Below, piece by piece: positions 46,404-55,749 of a stretch of DNA of 64,000 nt; within the stretch, counting starts at the first letter, position 1, and each line of letters starts with the position of its first letter. Origin of the DNA: BPJU01 sp964425225. GTDB lineage: Bacteria; Planctomycetota; Planctomycetia; Pirellulales; Pirellulaceae. The notes under the pieces are model-generated. The model searched no databases. It saw only the letters and a list, made by a program, of their open reading frames with translations, and was not told the origin of the DNA. The DNA lies in assembly GCA_964425225.1 (NCBI GenBank), contig CAYRMD010000008.1, forward strand, positions 22,365 through 86,364. The letters run 5' to 3'. The position numbers and the translations under genes are program-made.

Positions 46404-47228
46404 ATGAGTGTATCGGCACAGGATGTAAAAAAGCTGCGCGATCAAACCGGCTTGCCTTTGATGGACTGCAAGCGGGCGTTGCTCGAAACACAAGGCGACA
46501 TGCAGGCTGCTATCCGTTGGTTGCGGGAACGAGGTGCGAAACTTCTCAGTTCCCGGTCGGATCGGGTCACTGAGTTTGGGAGGGTGGGACTTTTTGCCGA
46601 TGCCCACGTCGGCGCGATGGTCGAATTGAAATGTGAAAGCGCGCCGGTAGCCCAGTTAGCCGAGTTTAACGAACTAGCAAATGCTTTGGCGCGGCAGTTG
46701 GCCTTGGGTCCCGGAGCTTCCACGATCGACGAACTGCTCGATCAGCCCTCACCCGCGCGTCCCGGGCAGACGTTGCGCGAGCATCGCGACGACTTGTTCA
46801 ATCAGGTGCGAGAGGTCTTCAATGTAGGACGTTTCCTTCGCATCGAAGGCCGATGTGGAGGCTATCAACATGTCGGGAGCCGTATCCATGGGGTATTGGT
46901 GCGCGCCGAGGGGGGATCGGACGAAAATGTCCGCGATGTTTGTATGCATATCGCAGCTATGGCGCCCGTGGCCTTGACGATTGCCGATCTGGATCCTGCC
47001 TTAGTCGAAGCGGAGCGCCAGGTATTACGGGAAGCAGCCCTTCGAGAAGGCAAGCCGGCCAACATCGTGGATAAAATGGTTGAAGGGCGTTTGAAGGCGT
47101 TCTATGCCGAGCGGGTGCTCTTGGAGCAGCCCTTTGTGAAAGACAGCTCGATGACCGTTGGCAAGTTTGCTGCTTCACGAGGGATACAAATCCTTCAATT
47201 CGTCCACTGGATTGTGGGCCAAGGCTGA
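46404..47228 (+). CDS. tsf: Elongation factor Ts
   Basis: A 274-aa nucleotide-exchange factor for EF-Tu. The N-terminal UBA-like helix pair DVKKLRDQTGLPLMDCKRAL and the EF-Tu contact core are standard, as is the VELKCESAPVAQLAEFNELA segment, and the C-terminal VDKMVEGRLKAFYAERVLLEQP. GGGAG precedes ATG 46404. It follows rpsB and precedes pyrH by 57 nt. Confidence 0.97.
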   Translation: MSVSAQDVKKLRDQTGLPLMDCKRALLETQGDMQAAIRWLRERGAKLLSSRSDRVTEFGRVGLFADAHVGAMVELKCESAPVAQLAEFNELANALARQLALGPGASTIDELLDQPSPARPGQTLREHRDDLFNQVREVFNVGRFLRIEGRCGGYQHVGSRIHGVLVRAEGGSDENVRDVCMHIAAMAPVALTIADLDPALVEAERQVLREAALREGKPANIVDKMVEGRLKAFYAERVLLEQPFVKDSSMTVGKFAASRGIQILQFVHWIVGQG

Positions 47229-47285
47229 AACGTGGGCCGGTACCCCAGCTAAAAGAGGGAGTCAAACGCGAGCAAAGGACTAGGC

Positions 47286-48056
47286 ATGCTTGAGGAGGAT
47301 GGGTCCCAACCGAAATACCGTCGCGTTGTGCTCAAACTTTCGGGAGCCAGCTTTTGTCGGCCTGGCGAGCGCGGCATTTGCGTCGATGAAGTCTTAAAAA
47401 TCGCACGGCAAATCCTTCTGGCTCATCAATTGGGCAGTCACATGGCTGTGGTGATCGGTGGGGGCAACATCCTGCGTGGTTCCCAATTCCGCACGGTTGC
47501 ACCGACTATCCACGAAGCCACCGCTCATTACATGGGGATGTTGGCTACGGTTATCAACGGCCTGGCGCTGCAAGATTGCTTAGAATCGCTCGGCGCACAA
47601 ACGCGGCTGATGTCAGCCATACGCATGGATGGAGTCTGCGAACCGTATGTCCGCCGCCGTGCATGGCGCCATTGGGAAAAAGGCCGCATCATTATTCTGG
47701 CCGCAGGTACGGGCGGCCCGTTCGTGACGACCGACACGGCAGCCGCATTGCGAGCCCGCGAACTGGAGGCCGATATTCTGCTGAAAGCCACGCGCGTCGA
47801 CGGCGTTTATAGTGACGATCCGGAGAAAAACCCGCATGCCGTCCTCTATGCCGAACTCGACTACACCACGCTCCTAGAAAATAATTTACGGGTGATGGAC
47901 CAAACCGCGATCACTCACTGCATGGAGCACGCGCTACCCGTATTGGTGTTTAACTACTTAAAGGAAGGAAATATCCAACGTGCTGTACTGGGGGAACGTG
48001 TCGGCACGTTGATTAGCAACCGAGTCACGCGTGCCGTCCCGGCCGGCACGCCTTAA
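47286..48056 (+). CDS. pyrH: Uridylate kinase
   Basis: A 256-aa amino-acid-kinase-fold enzyme that converts UMP to UDP. Motifs: RVVLKLSGASF at the start, VVIGGGNILRG, then DTAAALRARELEADILLKAT and VDGVYSDDPEKNPHAV, which bind UMP and ATP in bacterial UMPKs. ATG 47286 is preceded by AAAGGA six bases upstream. Sits between tsf and frr as in most bacteria; 20 nt separate it from frr. Confidence 0.96.
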   Translation: MLEEDGSQPKYRRVVLKLSGASFCRPGERGICVDEVLKIARQILLAHQLGSHMAVVIGGGNILRGSQFRTVAPTIHEATAHYMGMLATVINGLALQDCLESLGAQTRLMSAIRMDGVCEPYVRRRAWRHWEKGRIIILAAGTGGPFVTTDTAAALRARELEADILLKATRVDGVYSDDPEKNPHAVLYAELDYTTLLENNLRVMDQTAITHCMEHALPVLVFNYLKEGNIQRAVLGERVGTLISNRVTRAVPAGTP

Positions 48057-48076
48057 TCGACAGGACCTTCCGCCAT

Positions 48077-48637
48077 ATGGACGCCGACGAAATCTTATTG
48101 GACGTGGAAGATCGCATGGAAAAGGCGATCGCCGTGCTCAAAACGGCACTCTCCGGAATCCGTACCGGGAGAGCCACTCCCGGCTTGGTCGATTCGTTGC
48201 GCGTTGATTGCTACGGCCAGCCAACTCCCATTAAACAGATTGCCTCCGTCGCAGCCCCAGAACCGTCTCAATTAGTCATCCGCCCCTACGACCCAAACCT
48301 GCTCAAGGATATTGAAAAAGCAATTGTTGCCAGCGACCTTGGCTTGAATCCACAGAACGACGGAAAAATTATCCGTTTGGTCATTCCTCCTTTGTCCACG
48401 GAAATGCGCCGCAAGCTGGTTGCGCGCATCAAGGAGTTGGCAGAAGAGGCAAAGATTTCGATTCGCAATATCCGACGCGACGGGAATAAAGCGGCCGATC
48501 AAGGCGAAAAAGAAAAACGATTCGGTGAAGATGAATGTGACCGGATCAAAGAGGAGATTCAGAAACTTACTAAAAAATACGAAGACATCGTTAATGATCT
48601 TGCTAAAAAACGTGAAGCCGAAGTCATGGAAAACTAA
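48077..48637 (+). CDS. frr: Ribosome-recycling factor
   Basis: A 186-aa protein of standard size. Signatures: MEKAIAVLKTALSGIRTGRA, LVDSLRVDCYGQPTPIKQIA, VIRPYDPNLLKDIEKAI, and the long C-terminal helix RDGNKAADQGEKEKRFGEDE with the later EDIVNDLAKKREAEVMEN. With EF-G it splits the ribosome after termination. ATG 48077. The rpsB cluster ends here; 800+ nt without genes follow. Confidence 0.97.
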   Translation: MDADEILLDVEDRMEKAIAVLKTALSGIRTGRATPGLVDSLRVDCYGQPTPIKQIASVAAPEPSQLVIRPYDPNLLKDIEKAIVASDLGLNPQNDGKIIRLVIPPLSTEMRRKLVARIKELAEEAKISIRNIRRDGNKAADQGEKEKRFGEDECDRIKEEIQKLTKKYEDIVNDLAKKREAEVMEN

Positions 48638-48682
48638 TCGTCGTTCTCGCCGTTCAAGCAGCCATTCCGCATGAAGGTATGG

Positions 48683-48700
48683 CAAACGCAAAGGCGCCAA
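48683..48700 (+). repeat. CGCAAAGG-type dispersed repeat
   Basis: AAACGCAAAGGCGCCAA, matching the core of the copy at 32136 (ACGCAAAGGCGCCAA is identical). Confidence 0.5.
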
Positions 48701-48900
48701 CTCGAGAGAAGGGCAGAGTTCCGTAAGTCGGGGTCTACTTCATCGAGCTCGGTGCATCTTTTTAGAGGTGTGGTTTCTCCCATATTGGTCCACATCTTGG
48801 ATGTGTGTACTTTTCGATTGTAGGTGGGATGTAGCTGTAACACAGCTAGCTATCGCCCCGGATCCGCCCTATCGCTTCCGAAGAGGGATCGCTTTACAGA

Positions 48901-48922
48901 GCCGCGACCGTAAGGGAGCGGC
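48901..48922 (+). repeat. 22-nt hairpin repeat, copy 1 (GTAA loop)
   Basis: GCCGC-GA-CC-GTAA-GG-GA-GCGGC: a five-bp stem, opposed GA/GA pair, two more pairs and a GNRA-type tetraloop. Differs from the inverted copy at 63567-63588 only in the loop. Confidence 0.65.
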
Positions 48923-49038
48923 AGTTTGCGAATCGAGCCACGTTCTTTGATCGGGGCGGTACCCGCCGCGGCGGGTCGTGCGCGGCCCACGTCTGCCCCG
49001 TTCGCGTCGGCTTCGCCAATAAACCCATAAAAGTATTA

Positions 49039-49118
49039 CAACGCAAAGGGGCAAAGGCACAGCGAAAATACCATCCAGCGTCAATCGCCTAACCTGGTCT
49101 TTACGCCTTTGCATTTCT
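49039..49118. repeat. Inverted CGCAAAGG pair around a ~40-nt spacer
   Basis: Left arm CAACGCAAAGGGGCAAAGGC (49039), right arm CTTTACGCCTTTGCATTTC (49099), its rough reverse complement. Confidence 0.5.
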
Positions 49119-49478
49119 CTAGTCAGTCTAAGTCTTATCTACGGTGGAAAAGCACATACGCACTTTCGCGTCCACGAATTGGAATAACTCTCGCTAACCG
49201 CGGTGGATGGACCGCGCGGATAACATGGGCCATTGACAGATCGCACCTTGGGACAGGCATCCAAGCCTATGGGCTCTCGGAAAGGGTCATTGTGGAATGC
49301 CCCGTGGCGGAGTTGTCACCGTGTAGCGATGCTCGTGCCATAGCTTCTCTGCGGCATGGTTGTATGAGAACATCATCCAAGCGATTGATGCAGGAACTGG
49401 TCGGCATGCTAGCGGCGCGTTAAGTTACTGACCGGTTGACATGGACAGAAGCCGAGCTATTGCGTGGAGTATGCGGTT

Positions 49479-50816
49479 ATGAAACAAGGAGCGCCTCGCA
49501 TATCGCGTCGCGATTGGTTCGCTGGGCTTGCGCTTGCCGGATTCGGTGCGGGTGCTGTGTGGGGTGGGGCAAACCGGCAACGGCCACGAGTTGCGGCGGT
49601 AGTAACCGAATTCACGTTCCGCAGCCACACCCATGTAATTCTGGAGAACTTTCTAGAATCGTACTACTTCAATGGGCGGGTGACGGATCCGGGCGTGGAT
49701 TTGGTGAGCCTTTACGTGGATCAGTTTCCTCCTCACGATATGGCTCGTCGTGCTGCTGCTGAATATGGATTTCGCATTTACGGAACCATCGAAGCGGCTT
49801 TGTGCTGTGGAGGAAGTACCTTGGCGGTCGACGGCGTGCTGTCGATCGGCGAACATGGTCGCTACCCGGTCAACGAACGCGGCCAGATCATGTATCCGCG
49901 TAAAGAATTTTTCGATCAAATCGTAAAGGTTTTTCGGCGGTCTGGCCGCGTGGTGCCGGTATTTAATGACAAGCATTTGTCGTATCGTTTCGATTGGGCG
50001 TCAGAAATGATCCAGACGGCAAACGAGCTCCGGATTCCGCTCATGGCCGGCAGTTCGGTGCCTCTTGCCGAACGGCGTCCACCGCTGGAACTGCCGCCCA
50101 ATACGCCAATCGTCTCTGCTGTCTCAATCCACAGTGGCGGACTGGAGTCGTACGATTTTCACGCTTTGGAGGTGCTTCAGTCGATGGTCGAGGCACGGCG
50201 CGGGGGCGAGACCGGGGTGCGTTCGGTGCAACTGTTGGAAAATGAACAGGTTTGGCGTGCGGCAGCCGACGGACGCTGGGACCTGGAGCTTGCCCGTCTT
50301 GCCATGTCCGCCGGCGAACGCCAGCCTGTGGACGATTTAGAACGGTTCGTCGAGCCGGCGACTGGGCGCGTACATCCGGTACATGTAATCCTGATCGAAT
50401 ACAAAGACAGCTTGCGCGCCGCCGTTTTACGAATCGGGGCCAGCTCCACTCGGTGGAAATTTGCCTGCCGGTTAGCCGATGGTCAAACTCGTGCCACACG
50501 TTTCTACGTTGGTCCGTGGCAAAATCGTAACTTATTCACGGCGCTGGCCCACGCTATCCAGTGGCATATCCGGCATGGCGAGGCGCCGTATCCGATTGAG
50601 CGAACCTTCTTGACGACCGGGATGGTAATTGCCGCTGTCGAGTCGAAGTATCAAGGCAATCGTCGGCTGGAGACTCCCTACTTAGAGATAACGTATCAGC
50701 CTCGTGATTTCCGGGCCTTTCGCGAAATGGGGGCATCTTGGCAAATAATTACTGAACAGACGCCTGAACCGCAGGGAATCGATCCGGGTGGACCACGACC
50801 GCCGGGGTACCCGTAG
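49479..50816 (+). CDS. Tat-exported protein of unknown function
   Basis: Not recognised. The 445-aa protein carries a twin-arginine signal (RISRRDWFAGLALAGFGAGA), then an alpha/beta domain starting with RVAAVVTEFTFRSHTHVILE and including NGRVTDPGVDLVSLYVDQFP, FRIYGTIEAALCCGGSTLAVDGVLSI-type strands and PVFNDKHLSYRFDWASEM, in which Asn-Asp-Lys-His could be catalytic or structural. The rest of the chain is beta-rich. Similar Tat-exported proteins seem common in planctomycetes, where they often accompany oxidoreductases. ATG 49479 was chosen over GTG 49464; GGAG lies ~11 bases upstream. It lies 86 nt before the RNase HII-like gene. Confidence 0.5.
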   Translation: MKQGAPRISRRDWFAGLALAGFGAGAVWGGANRQRPRVAAVVTEFTFRSHTHVILENFLESYYFNGRVTDPGVDLVSLYVDQFPPHDMARRAAAEYGFRIYGTIEAALCCGGSTLAVDGVLSIGEHGRYPVNERGQIMYPRKEFFDQIVKVFRRSGRVVPVFNDKHLSYRFDWASEMIQTANELRIPLMAGSSVPLAERRPPLELPPNTPIVSAVSIHSGGLESYDFHALEVLQSMVEARRGGETGVRSVQLLENEQVWRAAADGRWDLELARLAMSAGERQPVDDLERFVEPATGRVHPVHVILIEYKDSLRAAVLRIGASSTRWKFACRLADGQTRATRFYVGPWQNRNLFTALAHAIQWHIRHGEAPYPIERTFLTTGMVIAAVESKYQGNRRLETPYLEITYQPRDFRAFREMGASWQIITEQTPEPQGIDPGGPRPPGYP

Positions 50817-50902
50817 CCTCAAACGGCAAGTGCGTAGCCGCTGAGCATACCTGGAGTCTGTTACCCAGGGGCGACACGGGTTTACCAGGGAGGGATGTAT
50901 CG

Positions 50903-51877
50903 ATGCACCTATGGATCGCTGTCGACGAAGCCGGCTACGGCCCTCGGCTAGGCCCGTTCGTCGTTGCCGCGACACGGTGGCGGACCGGTCGGCGCGAATC
51001 ACCTGCCGCGGTGAATAACCGACTGCAGCGTTTTTTAGCCGATCCGTCAGCGAACCTGGATCGTCGATTCGCACTGAACGATTCGAAGCGCATCTATCGG
51101 TCGCAACCGGCCCGGCTGCACGATTTGGAATATGCCGTTGCGGGTGCATGGGGTTTTCTCGGAGAATCGTTCCCAACCTGGTCGCATTTGTGGTCTGAGA
51201 TCGCTACGCATGACGGGGGACAATGGCGCCGGCTGCCATGGTACCGAGAATATGATAGTGACCTACCCGTCCACGTGGATCCTAGTCAACTCCGAAGGGC
51301 AGCTAGTCACTGGAGTGCTTTGGCAAACCGGACGGGGATTCATCTTATCGGATGGAAGGCGTATGCATTGTTTCCCCAAAAGTGGAATGAACGCTTGACT
51401 GAAATGAACAAGGCCGAGCTTCTGGCCGAATCCACGTTGCGGCTGCTGGCGGAGCTCGTGTCGGGACCGGATATCGCGCAATATCGAACGATTGCCGTCG
51501 TGTGCGATCGGTTAGGGGGCCGTAAGTTTTACGCAGGTGTGATTCAACAATACTTGAGAGCAGATTGGTTGCAGGTACTTCGGGAAACGCATCGCGTGAG
51601 TTCTTACCGGGTTTTCTTAGCGGACGGGCGGACGTTAGACCTCGAGTTTCAAGTGAAAGCCGACGCGCACTTTTCTCTGGTTGGATTCTCCTCCATGGTG
51701 GCGAAGTATCTGCGTGAGTTAGCGATGATTCCGATGAATCGGTTTTGGCAAAGTCGCATAGACGGGTTACGGCCCACTGCGGGCTACCCAAAAGACGCCG
51801 ATCGGTTCATCGAGCAAGTAACCGACGATTGTCGGCTGCTGGGTGTTCATGAGTTACAGTGGATCCGACAGCTTTAA
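50903..51877 (+). CDS. Diverged RNase HII-like protein
   Basis: A 324-aa protein related to RNase HII but longer (typical ~200-220) and diverged. Motifs correspond one by one: IAVDEAGYGPRLGPFVVAA (Asp8, Glu9; HII has DEAGRGPLAGP), LNDSK, VVCDRLGGRKFY (Asp202), and KADAHFSLVGFSSMVAKYL (Asp254; HII has the acidic residue and SIxAK). All four acidic metal ligands of the RNase H fold seem present. A ~110-residue insert falls between LNDSK and the third ligand. An activity against RNA/DNA hybrids is inferred. ATG 50903 follows GGGAGG. Confidence 0.65.
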   Translation: MHLWIAVDEAGYGPRLGPFVVAATRWRTGRRESPAAVNNRLQRFLADPSANLDRRFALNDSKRIYRSQPARLHDLEYAVAGAWGFLGESFPTWSHLWSEIATHDGGQWRRLPWYREYDSDLPVHVDPSQLRRAASHWSALANRTGIHLIGWKAYALFPQKWNERLTEMNKAELLAESTLRLLAELVSGPDIAQYRTIAVVCDRLGGRKFYAGVIQQYLRADWLQVLRETHRVSSYRVFLADGRTLDLEFQVKADAHFSLVGFSSMVAKYLRELAMIPMNRFWQSRIDGLRPTAGYPKDADRFIEQVTDDCRLLGVHELQWIRQL

Positions 51878-51888
51878 GCAGGGTATGC

Positions 51889-53541
51889 TCACCGAGTTGT
51901 TGCGGGCATCTCGACTGTGGGTTGCGACACGACGGTGTTTCCCTCCTGTTCCTGAGCGGCTTGGACGTTTTGTAAAGCACGTGTGAGCAACGTGTCAGTT
52001 GTATCGTGCTGCATTGCTTGCGTAACGCCCGCGCTTACCGTGAATTGCAAGACGCCACCATCGCTGGACAAGCGACACTTCGCGATAGCCAATCGCAATC
52101 TTTCGGCTACCCCGCAGGCATTTTCCAAATTGGCATTCGGTAGCAACAAAGCGAATTGCGCGTTACCCAGACGTGCAATGTGATCCATATCGCGCATTGC
52201 GGCTTTCAGAAACTGAGCGGTTGCCTTCAAGACGAGCTTCTGCGCATTGTTGCCGAAAGTGGTTCCCAACCGGGCAAACCGGTCCACCTCGAGAACGATC
52301 AACGAGAAACCCGCTCCACCGCGTTTCCATGCGGCTAACCGACGATCCAAATCGTCACGAAATGCTTCTTCGGTGGATAAACCGGTGAACGGATCGCGCA
52401 CGGAAGGGCTGGTGGCCGGTGCTTCCTGCTCCGATTCGGTTTTGCTTCCCGGTTCGGTTTTTCCGCTTGGAGTGCCGAGGGGGATGGGAAGAATCTTGGT
52501 TCCATCGTGATAGTGGCCGCAATTGCGCCCGGCAGCTTTGCATGCGTAGAGTGCCTCGTCTGCCCGTTTGACAAGTTCGCTAGAGGATTCGTCTTTTTGG
52601 AACGTAGCGACGCCGGCGCTAGCTGTGACCTTGAGCTGTTGGCCTTCAAAGGCGAACGACTGCTGGGCTATGGCGGCACGAGCGCGCTCGGCTGCCGGAA
52701 GACTTGTCGTCAAATCACAACCCGGAAAGAGGGCTGCGAACTCCTCTCCGCCATACCGGAACAGGAGTACATCTTGCGACAGACAATGGCGTAGAGTTCG
52801 AGCGACGCCTTTGAGAACCGCGTCACCCGCCTGATGACCATAGGTGTCGTTAAACTTCTTGAAGTGATCCACGTCCAGCATCATAACACTCGAAGGTCGT
52901 TGCCGCTCGCGATATTCGTTTTCCAACCTCGCAAGCTCGATGTCAAACGCGCGACGATTCCATACACCCGTTAGCGCGTCTGTCTTGGCCTCTTCCATTT
53001 GCCGTGCCAGAAGAGCCTCCTGTTCCTTAAGCCTCGCTTCGGCTAGTTCCAAGCGGGTACGCATTTTGTCGTTGGCGGCTAATAGCCGTGCTACCGTGTC
53101 GAGAACATCTTGTGGAGCACTGGAAGCCGTTAGGCTGCGAGTAGCGTCGGACACTTCTGCGCTGTGGCTAGCAATTTCTTTGGAGACGCCAAGCGCCATT
53201 TCCTGGAGGCGCTCCGTGATCTGGTGGACCGTCACGGCATACTGTTGTGATCTATCGAGCTCATCTCGCCATTTTTCCGCATCAGCCCGGTACTGGTCGG
53301 CAGCCCGTTCGGCACTGACTAGCTTTTGCCGCAATCCGGCTAGCTCGCTTTCCAATCGCCGCAACCGCTCGCCCAGCTCCCGGTCGGTCGCCCTATCGCG
53401 CGTTTCAGTTCGTTTGTTCTCATCGCCGTAATTGCCGGCCAAAGTGCTAGACGGCGCGTGATGGAACATCCAATAGCCAACAGCAACCCCCACAGCCACC
53501 GCCACCGCCAATATGACGATATGAATGAAAATCGAAAGCAT
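51889..53541 (-). CDS. Membrane-bound tandem-GGDEF protein: active first domain, degenerate second domain
   Basis: A 550-aa protein with one N-terminal membrane span (FIHIVILAVAVAVGVAVGYW), a ~130-residue coiled coil, a GGDEF domain (~185-350) with the intact site GGEEF (264-268), a linker, then a second GGDEF-fold domain (~395-530). The second has GNAQF where the active site should be, so it should not make c-di-GMP, but RDMD stands exactly five residues before it, matching the RxxD inhibitory site. The first domain lacks RxxD at that position. It likely makes c-di-GMP in domain 1 and senses it in domain 2. ATG 53541 has GGAG eight bases upstream; the longer frame to 53613 is not needed. Confidence 0.88.
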   Translation of the reverse strand: MLSIFIHIVILAVAVAVGVAVGYWMFHHAPSSTLAGNYGDENKRTETRDRATDRELGERLRRLESELAGLRQKLVSAERAADQYRADAEKWRDELDRSQQYAVTVHQITERLQEMALGVSKEIASHSAEVSDATRSLTASSAPQDVLDTVARLLAANDKMRTRLELAEARLKEQEALLARQMEEAKTDALTGVWNRRAFDIELARLENEYRERQRPSSVMMLDVDHFKKFNDTYGHQAGDAVLKGVARTLRHCLSQDVLLFRYGGEEFAALFPGCDLTTSLPAAERARAAIAQQSFAFEGQQLKVTASAGVATFQKDESSSELVKRADEALYACKAAGRNCGHYHDGTKILPIPLGTPSGKTEPGSKTESEQEAPATSPSVRDPFTGLSTEEAFRDDLDRRLAAWKRGGAGFSLIVLEVDRFARLGTTFGNNAQKLVLKATAQFLKAAMRDMDHIARLGNAQFALLLPNANLENACGVAERLRLAIAKCRLSSDGGVLQFTVSAGVTQAMQHDTTDTLLTRALQNVQAAQEQEGNTVVSQPTVEMPATTR

Positions 53542-54303
53542 GAATCCAGCTCCTAGTCTTAGCGGCAAACGCCTACACATCGTGTGGCGTAGTTCGTTTG
53601 GACTCTGCAGCAACTTAGGTCATCGTAAAGCTAAGTCAAATAAGCTAGTGTTGATTGAACGAAAAGTCAGACTCTGCGGCAGCGATCACCAGGAAATACT
53701 ACACATCGCACGATCTGCGCCATTTCTGACGGGGATAACTTCCTGTATGCCACAGATCGGTAGCGCCCTAAAGCGCATCCCAATGCAAAGTAAGCTCAGG
53801 CTAGAAGCGGCGTTTACCAGTCTCGGTGGCTGGTTATTGCGGGTGAGTAAAACACAATCTATTGCACCAACTTTTTTCATCGGGCCAAACACAAGAGCTG
53901 CCTTTCTGATGCAAAAGAAAGACCGGATCGTCTACTCCCAGCGCGAGGAGGGCGAGCAAATGAAGGGCCATTCTGGAGCGCGTGCGACCCCTGCAACAGG
54001 GGACCGCTCTTCGAAACACAAAAACACGTTGTCTCGAAGGTGTTGGGTAAAGTATCGACGATCGTGCACGAGTCGATTCGCGGTGCATGGCCCTCTCGTT
54101 ATTACCATAAACATCGTGCTAATCGATCGCGTTGCCCTGTATCCCTTCTCGGCCGGTGTCCGAGCAACCAACGGACGCGAGGCAAAAATTGGGTGGCGAA
54201 TCAATCAATTCCCTACGGGGCAGCGATCCACTGGCCCTATCGCCCCTAGGCGTATAGTTGCTTAGATCCAGCTTTCAAACTGGCGGGCACTTCGAATGGG
54301 CAT
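53542..54303. other. Intergenic region between the GGDEF and NhaA genes
   Basis: About 760 nt. A plus-strand frame of 246 codons (53525-54265) runs through it, antisense to the first GGDEF codons at its 5' end; it has no SD site, no recognisable domain, and coding-like composition is absent. Otherwise nothing was recognised. Confidence 0.35.
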
Positions 54304-55749
54304 TTAGCTCCCGGCTAGGCACCCATCGCCGTATCCTTCGGGTTCGAATTCGGGCGTTGTCCCACAATGAAGATCGGCTTCGTTCAGGGGCGTTGAACTT
54401 AAGCCAAGGTCGCCTTCGTCCTGAGATCTATTCGTACTGGAATGCATTCTTTTAGGCCGAACACCTAATAGCCGCGCCAGCACGATCGAAATGGGGGCCG
54501 CCACGAAACTCATCAAGGCTCCCATCTTGACTGCATCCTGCAACGGTCCCGGTTGCGGAAATGCTGCCGTGGAAACGAACAGCGCAACCGTAAAGCCGAT
54601 AGCTGCCACCATACCCAGGCTTACTACATGCCGATAGTTCATGCCCGCGGGCTTTTCTAAACGTAGCCACTTCTCGGCAATCCAGGTGAGCAACGTAATT
54701 CCGACAGGCTTTCCGATCAGAAGCCCCGACACAACGAGAAACGTACCCGTGGCAATGCTGCTGAGTACCACTCCTGCGTTGGCCCAGCCGAACAAGCCGA
54801 GAATAAGTTCTACGGGGCGCTTCCACCAATGTTCGAACTCGTTAAGTGTATCGTGTCGTCCGAGTTCCTGACGCGCGAATATCCCAAGATCCGTATGCGC
54901 ATGCGGCATACAAGGAATAATAGGAACCAGCCCCAAGGCGGCGTGAATATTGGCCATGTAGAAAGACACCCAGCTTAAAGTTCCAGGAATGAGCAAGTAC
55001 CACCAAAAACTGGTGACCCGAAACCTTCGAAACATATAGGCCAATCCCATGGCTACAGCCGTGAGGGCGAACCAGCCGGGTACTACGTGATCCGTAGGAT
55101 AAAAAACAGCCAGAATTACGAGACCGGCTGCGTCATCGGCAATGGCCAAAAGCAAGAGAAATGCAATTGCCGGGTGGCCCGCTCCGAATATGATGCGTGC
55201 GAACAGGTAGCTAAAAGCAATATCGGTCGCACACGGGATGGCCCAACCTCGACCCAGTTCACTCAAGGTTCCCGTCAGCAACGCACCCGTAATATATATG
55301 ATGGCTGGCCCGATCACGCCACCTGCGGTAGCCAGAAGCGGCGTTGCAGCCTTGCGGAAGTTGGACAACGCGCCGCCCGGAAGCAAGGATTCCCATACTT
55401 CCTTGGCGGCAATGGCGAAAAACAACGCCATTAACACATCGTTGACTAAAAAGTGCAGCGTAATCCCATGGTGTGCAGCATCCGAGCCGTGGTCAGATGC
55501 GCCCACGTGTTGGTTGTCCGAAAAGTGCTCCGTAGCCGACTGTCTTTCGTGAGATGCCACGCTCGTTGCTTGGGATGGCCAAACCAGTTGCCGCACCGAT
55601 TGACCCACGTCCCATTCGACGATTCGTCGATACGATGATTCATCGATGTTGGCCCACACAAGTGCGATAACTGTTCCGGCCAAAAGAAAGCAGGAGTTTT
55701 CGAAGAGGAAATCGATTACTGAGGAACGGGATGAGCTACCGTGTGCCAT
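54304..55749 (-). CDS. nhaA: Na+/H+ antiporter NhaA
   Basis: A 481-aa antiporter. The ion-binding motif AIADDAAGLVILAVFY holds the two adjacent Asp residues essential in E. coli NhaA (163 and 164), and the 'VNDVLMALFFAIAAKEVW' segment and 'WAIPCATDIAFSYLF' match too. It is longer than the 388-aa E. coli protein because of a hydrophilic His/Ser-rich insert (~residues 58-95, between TM1 and TM2) and a ~45-residue C-terminal tail. The insert contains about six His residues, so pH or metal sensing is a possible role. GGGGAG lies six bases before ATG 55749. Cytoplasmic membrane. Confidence 0.92.
   Translation of the reverse strand: MAHGSSSRSSVIDFLFENSCFLLAGTVIALVWANIDESSYRRIVEWDVGQSVRQLVWPSQATSVASHERQSATEHFSDNQHVGASDHGSDAAHHGITLHFLVNDVLMALFFAIAAKEVWESLLPGGALSNFRKAATPLLATAGGVIGPAIIYITGALLTGTLSELGRGWAIPCATDIAFSYLFARIIFGAGHPAIAFLLLLAIADDAAGLVILAVFYPTDHVVPGWFALTAVAMGLAYMFRRFRVTSFWWYLLIPGTLSWVSFYMANIHAALGLVPIIPCMPHAHTDLGIFARQELGRHDTLNEFEHWWKRPVELILGLFGWANAGVVLSSIATGTFLVVSGLLIGKPVGITLLTWIAEKWLRLEKPAGMNYRHVVSLGMVAAIGFTVALFVSTAAFPQPGPLQDAVKMGALMSFVAAPISIVLARLLGVRPKRMHSSTNRSQDEGDLGLSSTPLNEADLHCGTTPEFEPEGYGDGCLAGS

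Larger units (their letters stand above)
48638..49478. other. Long gene-free region rich in structured repeats
   Basis: About 840 nt. It holds a CGCAAAGG unit (48683), a 22-nt GNRA-loop hairpin (48901-48922), the perfect 16-bp palindrome ACCCGCCGCGGCGGGT (48961-48976) inside CGGGGC/GCCCCG arms, and an inverted repeat pair (49039-49118). Small frames in it are uninformative. No protein-coding gene was accepted. Confidence 0.45.

Noticed and set aside
53525..54265. 246-codon plus-strand frame
   Set aside because: Antisense to the GGDEF gene at its start, no domain or SD; likely chance.
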